From: Oligoflexia bacterium
Lineage (GTDB): Bacteria; Bdellovibrionota; Bdellovibrionia; Bdellovibrionales; Bdellovibrionaceae
Direction: 5' to 3'
NCBI GenBank assembly: GCA_016861345.1
Contig: BOLD01000010.1
Coordinates: forward strand, 62,001 to 126,000
Length of the DNA: 64,000 nucleotides
Under the pieces are notes generated by a model. The model was given only the letters and a program-made list of their open reading frames with translations, did no database searches and had not been told where the DNA came from. The position numbers and the translations under genes are program-made. Of the stretch, positions 33,202 through 43,351 are shown piece after piece. Each line of letters begins with the position of its first letter. Within the stretch, counting starts at the first letter, position 1.

Positions 33202-34326
33202 CTACTCAGCTTTTTTTAGTGGCGTAATCGATCCTTCTTGCTGATCTCCAGCTTCAAGATTTGCTAAGGCCAATCGAAGTGCTCGAACCGTACGGCCGAA
33301 TTGAACCTGATTTTGCTCAATCCGATGTGATAGCTCGTGATTTTTTTGTTTATAGCTTTCAAGTTCAGCAGTCACCTGATCAAGAGCTCTCTTCATCTCA
33401 AGTATGGTTTCATCTTTCGACTTCACTAAGGCATTTTTTTCAAGCTTAGAAAGCTCCAGCCGATTCTCAAGCTCTCTCTCTCGAACACGAATTTTTCGCA
33501 AATCCGCTTTTAATCGTGCTTCAAGCTCATCAACTTTTTCTCGCAACCGAGAAAGTTCTTTATCTTTTTCACTAACACTATCTTTGTAAATATCAATTTC
33601 GGCTTGAGCTTGGTCATACTGCTCAGCTTTAGCCCGTTCAATGTTGTTCACTCGAGCGATGAGCTCTTCATTTTTCTCTTTTGCTAACTCGCTGGCGGAA
33701 GAGAGAACTTCATTTTCCTCTCGCAGCTTTTCTATCTCTCTTTCAAGAGCTAAGATTCGATCCTGAGCCATTTTAAAGTTCTCAGCCTGAAGCAAGTGAG
33801 CATCCGTTGATGAACCACCACTCGAAGACTGAGTTGACCGCTGCCCACGCTGAGAACCAAATGAGACTTTCTCTTCAACTTCTGCTCCACGCGCGGGGCT
33901 GTTCTGACGAACTCCAACAACAACTGTCTTATCACTGCTCTCTGTTGCCGTTGTGTATGCAGTTGCCTCTGATATTTTTGTTTGCTGCTGCTGGATAACA
34001 GCAGTTTTATCTTGAACTGCTGGCTGTGACGGTTGAAACGACGGCCCACTGCTGTGAGGGTTATATACAGCTGTTTTGCTATCAATGCCCGCTGGCAATT
34101 CACGTTCTGATTGATATTGAGATTCTGAGGACGAAGCTTGAGCGGCCTTACCCCCATGATTTGAATCATGATCAGAGGAATCAAGAATAGCGTTCCCTAG
34201 TGCAGACCCATCGGTCTGCATACCTGGAGCCAATGGGCCAACAACAGTTGGATCATCGGAATTCAATTCATCAAGAACTGAATTCAACAAATCATCTGAG
34301 GCTTTTTTCTTTTTCTTTCCGCTCAT
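33202..34326 (-). CDS. Coiled-coil protein with Thr-containing repeat motifs
   Basis: The 374-residue protein begins with a Lys-rich stretch, then a disordered Ser/Gln-rich region (about 20-175), then a long coiled coil (about 178-365; LEREIEKLREENEVL and repeats). The disordered part has four similar short motifs: DDPTVV (Thr27), DSKTAV (Thr85), QDKTAV (Thr108) and SDKTVV (Thr134). Phospho-Thr in such settings is bound by FHA domains, and an FHA-GGDEF protein is encoded three genes downstream. No family name is recognised. Confidence 0.7.
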   Translation of the reverse strand: MSGKKKKKASDDLLNSVLDELNSDDPTVVGPLAPGMQTDGSALGNAILDSSDHDSNHGGKAAQASSSESQYQSERELPAGIDSKTAVYNPHSSGPSFQPSQPAVQDKTAVIQQQQTKISEATAYTTATESSDKTVVVGVRQNSPARGAEVEEKVSFGSQRGQRSTQSSSGGSSTDAHLLQAENFKMAQDRILALEREIEKLREENEVLSSASELAKEKNEELIARVNNIERAKAEQYDQAQAEIDIYKDSVSEKDKELSRLREKVDELEARLKADLRKIRVRERELENRLELSKLEKNALVKSKDETILEMKRALDQVTAELESYKQKNHELSHRIEQNQVQFGRTVRALRLALANLEAGDQQEGSITPLKKAE

Positions 34327-34398
34327 ATCTAAGACAAGTATCGGAAAGCTCTCTTATTTTCTTAAGCCACAAATCGATATTTGTTCAAAAATCGGTGC

Positions 34399-35310
34399 TT
34401 AGTAGTGGGCAAAAACCTTCTTATATTCATTTAGGCGAATTTCAAGGTCTTTTGTCGTTGTTTTTGACAGGGCCTTCACACCAAAGTCCTGGATCGTGAA
34501 AGAAGCCAAAATTGTACCCTTCACACAGGCCTCTTTTAAATCAGCAACATTTGGCTTACGGTTCAAGCTCGCAAGATAACCAAAGAACCCACCCGCAAAA
34601 GTATCTCCTGCACCTGTAGGATCAGTGACTTTTTCAATGGGGTAAGCGGGAAGAATAAAGAATCCCTCTGCCTTGGTGTACATCACGAAGCCATACTCAC
34701 CACGCTTAATCACAACCGCAGATGGGCCCATTTCAACCACTTTTCGAGAGGCTTCAATCCCGTTCGCTGCTCCAGTTAACATCATGGCTTCACCTTCATT
34801 GATGAGCACAACATCAACCTTTGACAAAACTTTTTTCAAATCAGCAAGTTTTGATGAAATCCAAAAATTCATTGTGTCCATTCCTACAAACTTAGGCGCT
34901 TGGACTTGTTCCAGAACCTTCACTTGCAGATCAGGAGAAATATTCGCCAAAAAAACAAAGGATGAATCTTTGTAGTGGGTGGGCAACACGGGATTGAAAG
35001 TTTCAAATACGTTGAGCTCAGTCTTTAATGTGATGGCCTCGTTCATGTCGCCTTTGTACTCACCTTCCCAGTGAAAGGTTTTTCCCTTTTGAGTCGTCAT
35101 TCCTGAGATATCCACCTCTCGCGATCGTAAAAGATCAAAATCTTTTTGCTCGTAATCTTCACCGACGACGCCGACAACTCGCACTTTTGAAAATAAGGAA
35201 GCGGCTAATGAAAAATAATTTGCAGAACCGCCCAGAGCTCGGCTGACCTTACCAGCTGGGGTTTGAATAGAATCATAAGCTAAACTGCCGACTACTAAAA
35301 TCTCTGACAC
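34399..35310 (-). CDS. PfkB-family carbohydrate or nucleoside kinase
   Basis: The 304-residue protein (GTG start at 35310, GGAGGAG before it) is a ribokinase-fold kinase. It has VGSLAYDSIQTPAG, the signature ALGGSANYFSLAASLF and the C-terminal catalytic DPTGAGDTFAGGFFGYL, whose Asp is the base. An upstream frame to 35367 overlaps rlmN and was rejected. The substrate is not evident; adenosine-like or sugar substrates are candidates. It overlaps the end of rlmN by 38 nt, so these genes are co-transcribed. Confidence 0.9.
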   Translation of the reverse strand: MSEILVVGSLAYDSIQTPAGKVSRALGGSANYFSLAASLFSKVRVVGVVGEDYEQKDFDLLRSREVDISGMTTQKGKTFHWEGEYKGDMNEAITLKTELNVFETFNPVLPTHYKDSSFVFLANISPDLQVKVLEQVQAPKFVGMDTMNFWISSKLADLKKVLSKVDVVLINEGEAMMLTGAANGIEASRKVVEMGPSAVVIKRGEYGFVMYTKAEGFFILPAYPIEKVTDPTGAGDTFAGGFFGYLASLNRKPNVADLKEACVKGTILASFTIQDFGVKALSKTTTKDLEIRLNEYKKVFAHY

Positions 35311-36388
35311 GGGAAACTCCTCCAATTTGTGAGTTTGAAATATCCATTGTTTTTGGCTTATTGGCAAATTCAGAAGTTAATTGTCCACAGGCAGCAAAAA
35401 TATCTCGTCCCATTGTTCGGCGCAGGAGCACATGGGTCCCGAGCCTCATTAGCTCAGCATGAAATTTTGCAATTTGATCATCGCTGGGGCGCTCAAAATC
35501 TGAGCCCGGATGCTCATTAAAGGGAATTATATTAATCTTGCAAGGAATGGACTTGGTCATCTGGTGCAGCATGCGAGCATGTTCAACTTGATCAGTTATT
35601 CCCTTAAGAAGAACATACTCAAATGTCACTCGGTCCTTTGTTGTTCTTGTGTATTCCCGACAGGCCTGCAGCAGGTCTTTGAGTGGATATTTCTTATTGA
35701 TTGGCATCAATGCTGAGCGAGACTCATCATCGTAACCGTTTAATGAAACCGCCAACCGGGTTCTCGAAGCTCCAATTTTCCACATCTCAGGAACAAGTCC
35801 CGATGTTGAAATGGTCACCTTACGTCGAGAAAAATTTCGACCAAAAGGCTCATGCAAAACATCCACGACTCGGAAAACTTCATCTGAGTTATCTAGAGGC
35901 TCTCCCATTCCCATAAAGACGATATTGGAGACTTTTTTCTCTGTAGCCTTCAAAACATCTTCGACTTGAATAAACTGCCCCACAATTTCTGCTGTGGTTA
36001 ATCTTCGTTTCAACTTCTGCTTGCCAGTGAAGCAGAATTTGCAGGCCATGTTGCATCCGACCTCTGAGGAAATACAGAGAGTCAGGCGATCATCTGAAGG
36101 AATCAGCACAGCTTCAACAGATAAGCCATCTTTCATATCAAAAAGAAATTTTTGAGTTCCATCGACACTGATGAGATGACTTGAAATTCGAGGCAGTGAA
36201 AAGTCGAGAACTCCATTTAACTCTTGGCGGAAATCTTTTGATAAATTCGTCATCTGCTCAAGATCAATTATTCGACGATCATAAACCCATTTAAAAAGCT
36301 GTTGAGCGCGAAACTGCTCCTTGCCCAAATTTTTTATCAGAGACTTGAGATCAGACAATGCAAGCCCGTAAAAATTCACTTTTTCCAT
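35273..36388 (-). CDS. rlmN: 23S rRNA (adenine-2503-C2)/tRNA methyltransferase RlmN
   Basis: The 371-residue radical SAM enzyme methylates A2503 of 23S rRNA and A37 of some tRNAs. The cluster motif is CNMACKFC with CFTGKQKL next to it, followed by MGMGEPLDN, STSGLVPEM and the C-terminal FAACGQL, whose Cys resolves the methyl transfer. ATG 36388 starts the family-like MEKVNFYGLALSDL; the frame extends to 36460 without a usual site. It is followed by the PfkB kinase gene, overlapping by 38 nt. Confidence 0.95.
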   Translation of the reverse strand: MEKVNFYGLALSDLKSLIKNLGKEQFRAQQLFKWVYDRRIIDLEQMTNLSKDFRQELNGVLDFSLPRISSHLISVDGTQKFLFDMKDGLSVEAVLIPSDDRLTLCISSEVGCNMACKFCFTGKQKLKRRLTTAEIVGQFIQVEDVLKATEKKVSNIVFMGMGEPLDNSDEVFRVVDVLHEPFGRNFSRRKVTISTSGLVPEMWKIGASRTRLAVSLNGYDDESRSALMPINKKYPLKDLLQACREYTRTTKDRVTFEYVLLKGITDQVEHARMLHQMTKSIPCKINIIPFNEHPGSDFERPSDDQIAKFHAELMRLGTHVLLRRTMGRDIFAACGQLTSEFANKPKTMDISNSQIGGVSRVRDFSSRQFSL

Positions 36389-36561
36389 AATGAAAACTGC
36401 CTTTTTGAGATAGGCAAAGTTTGTATCACAAATCCTTGGTTTATATCTAGTGAAATTCACTCGTGAACATAAGTTAACCCACAGAATTTCTTGGATATTT
36501 TACAATATGTCTGTCAACAAAATGCGCAGACCTAAGGCCCTGATATCACATACAATTAGTC

Positions 36562-37596
36562 TTATGTGTTCTGAATATATGACTTCAGCTCATCAATATG
36601 GCAGGGAACGCACCCAATTTGCCCCACAACTACCCCTGCTGCGTAATTCGCCAACATACAAGACTCTTGAAGATTCAGACCAGAGACAAGTCCCAAAACC
36701 AGTGCGGCGATGACCGTATCCCCTGCTCCGGTCACATCAAAAACCTGACGGGCAAATGTGGGCACCTGAACAACTTTCTCTCCTGAAAAGATGGTCATTC
36801 CATCTTTTCCTCGAGTCAGAACAACTTCAGAGGCTCCGACTTTTTTCTGAAGAGCCTGCCCCACTTCGATCACCTTGTTGGGATGATCCCGCAGATCATC
36901 ATAACTGAGACCAGATAGAATCACGGCCTCGTCAAAATTGGGCTTAATGAGATCCACTCCATGATAGAATTCACCAGGATTTGATCGATGGGGATCCAGA
37001 TAGACTTTCTTTTTTTTCGCGTGAGCCATTTGAATAATTTTTTGCTGAAGTGGCTGAGTGATCACTCCCTTGGCATAATCTTCAACGATCACAGCGTCCA
37101 CTTGGTCTAATGCCTGATCACAAATGGCGATGACTTTTTGCTCTGTTTCTGGAGACAAATACCGACGAATTTCATAATCCACTCGAACCAGATGATGGTG
37201 CTTCGCCATGACTCTGGCTTTTCGAGTTGTTGGTCGTGCTGGATCCACAACAAGGTAATCCGTAGAGACTCCGCTCTGCTTGAGAAGTGAATTGAGCAAA
37301 TCAGCTCCTGTGTCTTTCCCAACGACAGATACAAGAATTGGATTTCCGCCTAGGCTTCGAACGTTTTGAGCCACGTTGCCCGCTAAGCCTAATCTCATAT
37401 CTTCTTTTTCGACTTCAAGAACAGGAACTGGGGCTTCGGGACTGATTCGCCGGACCTCGCCCATGATGTACTCATCCAGTCCAATATCACCAAGAATTAA
37501 AATCTTTTTCCCGGCAAAGAGAGGTATTGTCTCTAATAGACGATTTTTGAGTACAGAATCCGCGACAACAGTAGGAACAGAGATGGCTTTTGACAT
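36562..37596 (-). CDS. hldA: D-glycero-beta-D-manno-heptose-7-phosphate kinase
   Basis: The 344-residue protein is the kinase of ADP-heptose synthesis for lipopolysaccharide core. It matches RfaE domain I: LILGDIGLDEYIMGEVRRISPEAPVPV (binding region), LAGNVAQNVRSLGG, LVRVDYEI and the catalytic VTGAGDTVIAAL. The cytidylyltransferase half of the fused HldE is absent, so this is the separate HldA form. It stands alone and is divergent from the phospholipase D-like gene. Confidence 0.93.
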   Translation of the reverse strand: MSKAISVPTVVADSVLKNRLLETIPLFAGKKILILGDIGLDEYIMGEVRRISPEAPVPVLEVEKEDMRLGLAGNVAQNVRSLGGNPILVSVVGKDTGADLLNSLLKQSGVSTDYLVVDPARPTTRKARVMAKHHHLVRVDYEIRRYLSPETEQKVIAICDQALDQVDAVIVEDYAKGVITQPLQQKIIQMAHAKKKKVYLDPHRSNPGEFYHGVDLIKPNFDEAVILSGLSYDDLRDHPNKVIEVGQALQKKVGASEVVLTRGKDGMTIFSGEKVVQVPTFARQVFDVTGAGDTVIAALVLGLVSGLNLQESCMLANYAAGVVVGQIGCVPCHIDELKSYIQNT

Positions 37597-37779
37597 GGGG
37601 CTATCTCATCATAAACAGTCAGGTTTTGTCAAAATAGACTTTTTCGTTATGCGCCAATTGCATAAAAAATTAATTAAAATTCACTTCATATCTCTAACTT
37701 TATCCACTACAACTCACATCCGAACTATCCGGCTTGTCCGGAAAATACGAATCCCAGCAAAAGGACATAGGGTGCCAAC

Positions 37780-39015
37780 ATGAAATATCTGAGTGTTTTC
37801 ACGATCGTATTCCTCTCTACAGCATTGAGCTTTGCTCGTGTTGAAGTTCTTTTTCACCCCTACGACCCTACGCTTGAAAAAATAAGCGAGGTCTTTCAAT
37901 CGGCAGACCACCGAATCGATATCGCCATGTACAATATGGAAACCTCAACTAAAAGCCCCATCATTGCAGCCCTAGCCTTGCCCAAAATGCAAAAACGGAT
38001 TCAATCGGGTGAACTACAGATCCGCCTGATTTTTGAAGGATACGGAACCCCTGAAGAAAATGCGACTAACATGAAAAGGCTAGAAGCTCTGGGGATTGAC
38101 GTCCGATACTTAAATGCAAGCAAAAAAATTCATCACAAATTCGCTGTCGTTGACGCAGACTCTGAAAATCCAAAGCTGATTTCAGGCTCAGCCAACTGGT
38201 CACTTTCTTCTCGCGCAAATTACAATGAAAACATTTTCTTTATTGAAGATGAAAAAGAAATCTCAAAGCAGTTCCAAAATGAATTTGAATTGCTGTGGAC
38301 CTTCAGTCAAGAATATGGCGAAACGCTCAACCTCTCTCCCCTGCAGTTTAAGAAGATTAAAGGTGACTCTTCACTACTTGGGCACTTTAACTCTGAAAAT
38401 TATATTTTCTCAAAGGAAGGGGTCACTCTCAAGCGAGATCAGCAAGACACTCTCACCAGTTTGCTGAGTGAAAAAATTCAGTCAGCACAAAAAGAAATCT
38501 TTATTGCCACAACTCGTATTCACCTTGAAGATGTCAAAGAGGCTTTGGTTGAAGCTATGTCAAGAAAAGTCAAAGTCTGGATCGTTGTATCAATGGATGA
38601 ATACATGTCCTCTCACTCCTCAACTCGAGATCTTGAAGCCGCAGGAGCTCAAGTCCGAATTAAGTACTACAACCTGAAAAAGACTGAATACCTTCAGCGG
38701 CAAATGCACCACAAATACATGATTATTGATTCTGAACTCGTTCTTTCTGGATCTTTTAATTGGTCCCCGTCGTCTGAAAAAAGCCATATCGAAAATGTGA
38801 TTGAACTGAGCGGAGCCGATCACCCCGAGGCCCTTCAGCGATTTCTGATGGACTTTAAGCGACTTTGGACAATGAACAGGGACCAATACAAGCAAACACT
38901 TGATAAAGTCTCTTCATCTGACGATATGAAGTGTGGCCTTGTTCCGATGGTCCTTTATCGCGGTGAAATTAATGCCCTCTTAAAAGCTTTTAAAGGAAAG
39001 AGTTGTCACAATTAA
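37780..39015 (+). CDS. Exported phospholipase D-like protein (two HKD motifs)
   Basis: The 411-residue protein has a signal peptide (1-19, LSTALSFA) and the paired HxK-x4-D motifs of the phospholipase D superfamily. HHKFAVVDADSENPKL is in the first half and HHKYMIIDSELVLSGSFNW in the second, both followed by GSxNWS. It therefore forms the full two-lobe active site in one chain. Exported members cleave phospholipids or nucleic acid; in a predator, either prey membrane or DNA is a possible target. It converges with the receiver gene. Confidence 0.9.
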   Translation: MKYLSVFTIVFLSTALSFARVEVLFHPYDPTLEKISEVFQSADHRIDIAMYNMETSTKSPIIAALALPKMQKRIQSGELQIRLIFEGYGTPEENATNMKRLEALGIDVRYLNASKKIHHKFAVVDADSENPKLISGSANWSLSSRANYNENIFFIEDEKEISKQFQNEFELLWTFSQEYGETLNLSPLQFKKIKGDSSLLGHFNSENYIFSKEGVTLKRDQQDTLTSLLSEKIQSAQKEIFIATTRIHLEDVKEALVEAMSRKVKVWIVVSMDEYMSSHSSTRDLEAAGAQVRIKYYNLKKTEYLQRQMHHKYMIIDSELVLSGSFNWSPSSEKSHIENVIELSGADHPEALQRFLMDFKRLWTMNRDQYKQTLDKVSSSDDMKCGLVPMVLYRGEINALLKAFKGKSCHN

Positions 39016-39021
39016 AGTTGC

Positions 39022-39390
39022 TCACTGCTCACCGGCGAATAATTCCACAAGAGTTTCTCGAGCAAATGGTTTCTCAAGGGTCGCAGCCAAAATGTGATGG
39101 ACGTCAACTTTTTTCATGATATCAAGATTGACGGTGCCTGATATAATATACAATTTAGCTGCCCTTTGCACTTGGTGAATTTGATACAAAATATCGTACC
39201 CTGTAACCTCTGGCATGTTATAGTCAGAAATCACGTAATCAAAATTGTATTTATTCACCAATTCCACGGCAGCTTGAAGATGAGTTGCCGTATGAACCTC
39301 TGCGCCCTCTGCTTGAACAAGATACCGATATGCAAATAACAAGGCCTCTTCATCATCGATAAATAAAAAGCGCTTCCCCTTAAGACGCAT
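39022..39390 (-). CDS. Single-domain response regulator
   Basis: The 122-residue protein is a CheY-like receiver: FLFIDDEEALL gives the acidic pair, VISDYNMP the phospho-Asp, and a Lys follows in ATLEKPFA. There is no output domain. ATG 39390 has GAGGTGGG before it, and the frame overlaps the kinase stop by 11 nt, so it is the cognate partner of that histidine kinase. How the signal is passed on is not shown by the sequence. Confidence 0.88.
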   Translation of the reverse strand: MRLKGKRFLFIDDEEALLFAYRYLVQAEGAEVHTATHLQAAVELVNKYNFDYVISDYNMPEVTGYDILYQIHQVQRAAKLYIISGTVNLDIMKKVDVHHILAATLEKPFARETLVELFAGEQ

Positions 39391-41206
39391 GCCCACCTCG
39401 ACCTGAATGGCTTGTATAAATCGGCAATTGAATCGTAAAAACAGTCCCTTTTCTCCACTCACTCACCACTGAAATCTGCCCCCCCATTTGTCGAACGTAG
39501 GCGTGGGCAACCGCCAGCCCCATCCCGGCTCCTCGACCGGTGGGTTTTGTTGTAAAAAAGGGATCAAACAAAAAAGGCAAATCAGCTCTACGAATACCCG
39601 CACCGTTATCCTCAATGCGAATTTGATATTGCCCACCCTCTTGATAACCTGAAATAGAAATCAAACCTCTTTGTGAGTACTCACCAAGCTCTTCGATAGC
39701 ATCAAGAGCGTTTGTGATCATGGCAATCAAGACTTCTTCCAATTTGAGTAGCTCACCCATCACCTCGGTCTCGCCATCTCTGATGTCCAATTTCAAATCA
39801 ATATTCTTGAGCCTGACTTGCATTTGAATCAAATTCACGACCTCATCAATTGCAAGTCCGATCTCAAAGGGTGTTTTAACATAAGTTCGTGGACCTGATA
39901 AATTTTTGAGACTTCGTACAACGGCAGTAACTCGGTCTAGAGCTTGATCATGCTTATCAAAAAACTCTTTTAACTCCGCACAATCTCCATTGGCCTTATC
40001 TTTTATAATCATCCCCATTGTTTTCATAATTGCCAACGGGTTGTTAATTTCATGTGATATGCCCGCAGCCAAGGTTCCCAATGAAGCTAATCTTGAAAGA
40101 TTCTGAACATTTTCACGAATTTGTTTTTGCTCTTCTTGCTCCTGCGCTTTTCTCTCTGCAAACGCAAAAAACAATCCAAAAATAACACCTATAAAAAACA
40201 ACCAAAGAAGAAAGAACGTGATCTCAAGCTGAAAAGAGCTGAGCCTAATTTGCTCAATCAACTTATTTTCAAGCAATAAGACCACTTTAAGATCAAGCCC
40301 CTGAAGTTCTGGAAAATGCTCCCTATTTGTCAGACCATGAAAAGTCCAAATACCCTCTGGAGCCACAAATGACCCTGATTTCTGACTCTGAATCTGTCGC
40401 CATGTTTCCGCGGAGTACTCTGCCTCAATTTTATTCTCACGGTTAAAAATTTGCCCATACTCTATTTCTTCGTTCGGATGGTGAAGATAATATCCGTCTG
40501 AATTAATGAGTAACAATCTTGATTTATTTTCCAGGGACTCATCCGTCATGAATTGATGCGAGATTCTCTGTGCAAAACATGTAAGAAAAAGAATTCCGTT
40601 TCTTTGTCCTGACAAAGAATGAATATTATACCCTATACGCACTATTGGCTCAGGAGGACTCTTGATTTTGCCGTCTTCCGTATCTAACTCAATTGTCGAA
40701 ATGAATATTTCCTCTTGAGCTAGCTTTGCAGAGGCCAACAAAAACAACTGATCAGGCTCTTTTTGCAGATCCGCCATCGGGACCTCTTGAGCCTGAGAGT
40801 TTCTGTAATCTACTCGAATGACTTCTCTTCCCTGATGATCTAAATATCTAATTTGCGCATATTCTTTCTTTCGATTTAAAAAATCTTGAAATGCCACCAC
40901 CACTTTTTTCCGAGAATTCTGATCTTGAGTCTTGTGTGGATCTTGAGTGAGGTTTTTAAAGACAGGCAAGTTCACCAACGACTGCAAATCACTTTTTGCC
41001 AAAACTAACTCCGTGGTCAAAATAGATGCCGCGCTTCGGACAGACTGTTTTTCACTAGCGATAAGACTTGTCATTGTCTTTTCAACATCAGATTGGTGTC
41101 GAAAATAAAAGAAATACCCGCTCACCAAGGCAACTAAAAAATAGACCAGAAAAAAGCGCGCTTTCAGACTCATCTTATTTATTAAATCGAACTGAGTTTT
41201 TTCCAT
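39380..41206 (-). CDS. Membrane sensor histidine kinase
   Basis: The protein has about 608 residues: a first membrane helix (about 13-31), a large periplasmic sensing domain (about 32-310, Cache-like in layout), a second membrane helix (about 325-350), and the kinase core. The H-box is AAGISHEINNPLAIM with the phospho-accepting His. ATP-binding motifs are NALDAIEELGEY, DNGAGI and PTGRGAGMGLAVA. It is followed by a single-domain response regulator, overlapping by 11 nt. A TTG directly before ATG 41206 is an alternative start. Confidence 0.92.
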   Translation of the reverse strand: MEKTQFDLINKMSLKARFFLVYFLVALVSGYFFYFRHQSDVEKTMTSLIASEKQSVRSAASILTTELVLAKSDLQSLVNLPVFKNLTQDPHKTQDQNSRKKVVVAFQDFLNRKKEYAQIRYLDHQGREVIRVDYRNSQAQEVPMADLQKEPDQLFLLASAKLAQEEIFISTIELDTEDGKIKSPPEPIVRIGYNIHSLSGQRNGILFLTCFAQRISHQFMTDESLENKSRLLLINSDGYYLHHPNEEIEYGQIFNRENKIEAEYSAETWRQIQSQKSGSFVAPEGIWTFHGLTNREHFPELQGLDLKVVLLLENKLIEQIRLSSFQLEITFFLLWLFFIGVIFGLFFAFAERKAQEQEEQKQIRENVQNLSRLASLGTLAAGISHEINNPLAIMKTMGMIIKDKANGDCAELKEFFDKHDQALDRVTAVVRSLKNLSGPRTYVKTPFEIGLAIDEVVNLIQMQVRLKNIDLKLDIRDGETEVMGELLKLEEVLIAMITNALDAIEELGEYSQRGLISISGYQEGGQYQIRIEDNGAGIRRADLPFLFDPFFTTKPTGRGAGMGLAVAHAYVRQMGGQISVVSEWRKGTVFTIQLPIYTSHSGRGGHAS

Positions 41207-41455
41207 CAAGTTGATTCACCTTCAAGTCGAGCCACCCAGATCAACTCTAGGTAGAAGTCGAGCCCTGCTGCTCTTAATGTGATCTTAAAGAGTTGTAGTC
41301 TATTTTTTGAGCGCAGAGCCTATCCCCCTAATAACACTAAGGATATTTTGGATTTGAAAAATCCGTAAATTCCACAAAGATTCTAGCCAACTGATCGATT
41401 CTTGGTTATAAGTACCCACTTTTTTAACATCGATGAGCCTTAAGGAGAAGTACCT

Positions 41456-43291
41456 GTGAATCAAATTATGAACGAGAAGCTACTGAAGTGGGTTGAAGAA
41501 ATGAAAGCTCTTTGCCAGCCAGATTCTATTTATTTCTGTGATGGGTCTGAAGAAGAATACAACCGACTTTGCCAGCAAATGGTTGAAACAGGCACCCTAG
41601 TTAAACTCAATAATGAAAAACGTCCAAACTCTTACGCCGCCTTCTCTGATCCCTCTGATGTTGCCCGAGTAGAAGACCGCACATTTATCTGCTGTGAGCG
41701 TAAAGAAGATGCGGGCCCCACAAACAACTGGATGCCCGCCTCTGAAATGAAGCAGACACTGAACGGATTATTTTCAGGCTGCATGAAGGGAAGAACGATG
41801 TATGTCATCCCATTCTGCATGGGCCCCCTGGGCTCACCGATTTCTCAATTCGGAGTGGAGATCTCTGATTCGCCCTATGTCGTCGTCAATATGAAAATTA
41901 TGACTCGAATGGGAACAAAAGCTCTCGAGGCCATGGGCAATCAAGATTTTGTCAAATGTCTGCACTCTGTGGGAATGCCCTTGGCTGACGGACAAAAAGA
42001 TATCAAATGGCCCTGCAATAAAGATCATAAATACATTGTTCACTTTCCAGAAGAAAAGGCCATCTGGTCATTTGGATCTGGTTATGGGGGTAATGCCCTT
42101 CTTGGAAAAAAATGTTTTGCTCTTCGAATTGCTTCAAAAATGGGACAAGAAGAAGGTTGGCTTGCTGAACATATGCTCATACTTGGCGTTGAAAATCCAA
42201 CTGGCGAGAAAAAATATGTGTCTGCCGCATTTCCAAGTGCGTGCGGAAAGACAAATTTTGCAATGCTGATTCCGCCAAAGTCTTTGGATGGATGGAAGGT
42301 CACAACAATCGGTGATGACATCGCCTGGATCAAACCTGGAGTCAACGGAGAGCTTCGAGCCATCAATCCCGAAGCTGGATATTTCGGTGTTGCCCCTGGG
42401 ACATCCATGAAAACAAATCAAAATGCCATGCTCACCATTTCAAAAAACACCATCTTTACCAACGTTGCTCTGACAGAAGATGGGGATGTGTGGTGGGAAG
42501 ACATGACCGAGACACCTCCCGCAAAATTGACAGATTGGCAGGGGCAACCCTGGACCCCTGATTCCGGACGAAAAGCAGCTCACCCGAATGCTCGCTTCAC
42601 GGCTCCCGCTTCTCAGTGTCCCTCGATTGATTCCGACTGGGAAAATCCTGAGGGAGTTCAAATCTCAGCCTTCATGTTCGGCGGCCGCAGAGCTGATACC
42701 GTTCCTTTGGTCACCATGGCACGAACTTGGTCACAGGGTGTCTACCTAGCCGCTTCGATCGGCTCTGAAACAACTGCTGCAGCCACAGGGGCTGTGGGAA
42801 TTGTCCGCCGTGATCCAATGGCCATGCTGCCCTTCTGCGGATACAATATGGGAGACTATTTCAAACATTGGCTCAGCTTTGAAGGCCGTGTTTCCAACCT
42901 GCCCAAGATTTTCTTAGTAAACTGGTTTAGAAAAGATGGAAACGGGAAATTCATGTGGCCAGGATATGGCGACAATATGCGCGTTTTAAAGTGGGTATTT
43001 GAGTGTGTTTCCATGAAAAAAGAAGGCCGACTTTCTCCAATCGGATACCATCCCCATCACACTGATTTAGATTTGAATGAATTAAATGTTCCCCTAGAAA
43101 AACTTGAGGCCCTCATGAAAGTGGACTACCAGGAATGGCAGAAAGAACTTCAGTCGCAAAGAGACTTCTTTGTGGACTTCGCTCACAAACTTCCTGAAGC
43201 TTTTCTTGAAATTCACGATGAAATGACTCGCAATATTTCTCGAATGGGCATGAATAACAGTCAAAGACCGGCACCTGAAGCTCAAATGTAA
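41456..43291 (+). CDS. pckG: GTP-dependent phosphoenolpyruvate carboxykinase
   Basis: PckG turns oxaloacetate into phosphoenolpyruvate for sugar synthesis. The 611-residue protein has the GTP-type P-loop [13 protein letters not shown] with its reactive Cys, the metal and guanine regions [13 protein letters not shown] and [20 protein letters not shown], and [18 protein letters not shown]. The GTG start at 41456 has AAGGAG 8 nt before it. A strong terminator follows. With glutamate dehydrogenase nearby it fits growth on amino acids. Confidence 0.96.
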   Translation: MNQIMNEKLLKWVEEMKALCQPDSIYFCDGSEEEYNRLCQQMVETGTLVKLNNEKRPNSYAAFSDPSDVARVEDRTFICCERKEDAGPTNNWMPASEMKQTLNGLFSGCMKGRTMYVIPFCMGPLGSPISQFGVEISDSPYVVVNMKIMTRMGTKALEAMGNQDFVKCLHSVGMPLADGQKDIKWPCNKDHKYIVHFPEEKAIWSFGSGYGGNALLGKKCFALRIASKMGQEEGWLAEHMLILGVENPTGEKKYVSAAFPSACGKTNFAMLIPPKSLDGWKVTTIGDDIAWIKPGVNGELRAINPEAGYFGVAPGTSMKTNQNAMLTISKNTIFTNVALTEDGDVWWEDMTETPPAKLTDWQGQPWTPDSGRKAAHPNARFTAPASQCPSIDSDWENPEGVQISAFMFGGRRADTVPLVTMARTWSQGVYLAASIGSETTAAATGAVGIVRRDPMAMLPFCGYNMGDYFKHWLSFEGRVSNLPKIFLVNWFRKDGNGKFMWPGYGDNMRVLKWVFECVSMKKEGRLSPIGYHPHHTDLDLNELNVPLEKLEALMKVDYQEWQKELQSQRDFFVDFAHKLPEAFLEIHDEMTRNISRMGMNNSQRPAPEAQM

Positions 43292-43294
43292 TAA

Positions 43295-43328
43295 AAAAAA
43301 CCCCTGATGAAAACATCAGGGGTTTTTT
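43295..43328. terminator. Bidirectional intrinsic terminator
   Basis: A perfect 15-bp stem AAAAAACCCCTGATG / CATCAGGGGTTTTTT with a 4-nt AAAA loop lies 4 nt after pckG. The A and T runs make it work in both directions, so it ends both pckG and the convergent hemerythrin gene. Confidence 0.95.
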
Positions 43329-43351
43329 GATGATCTTAATAAAGTTAAAAA

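Noticed and set aside
33750..34184. Second - strand frame inside the coiled-coil gene
   Set aside because: Gln/Leu-rich translation caused by the Ser/Gln-rich low-complexity region in another frame.
36449..36461. 13-nt dyad AGTGAAATTCACT upstream of rlmN
   Set aside because: Short, and with no promoter or regulator to connect it to; chance occurrence is likely.
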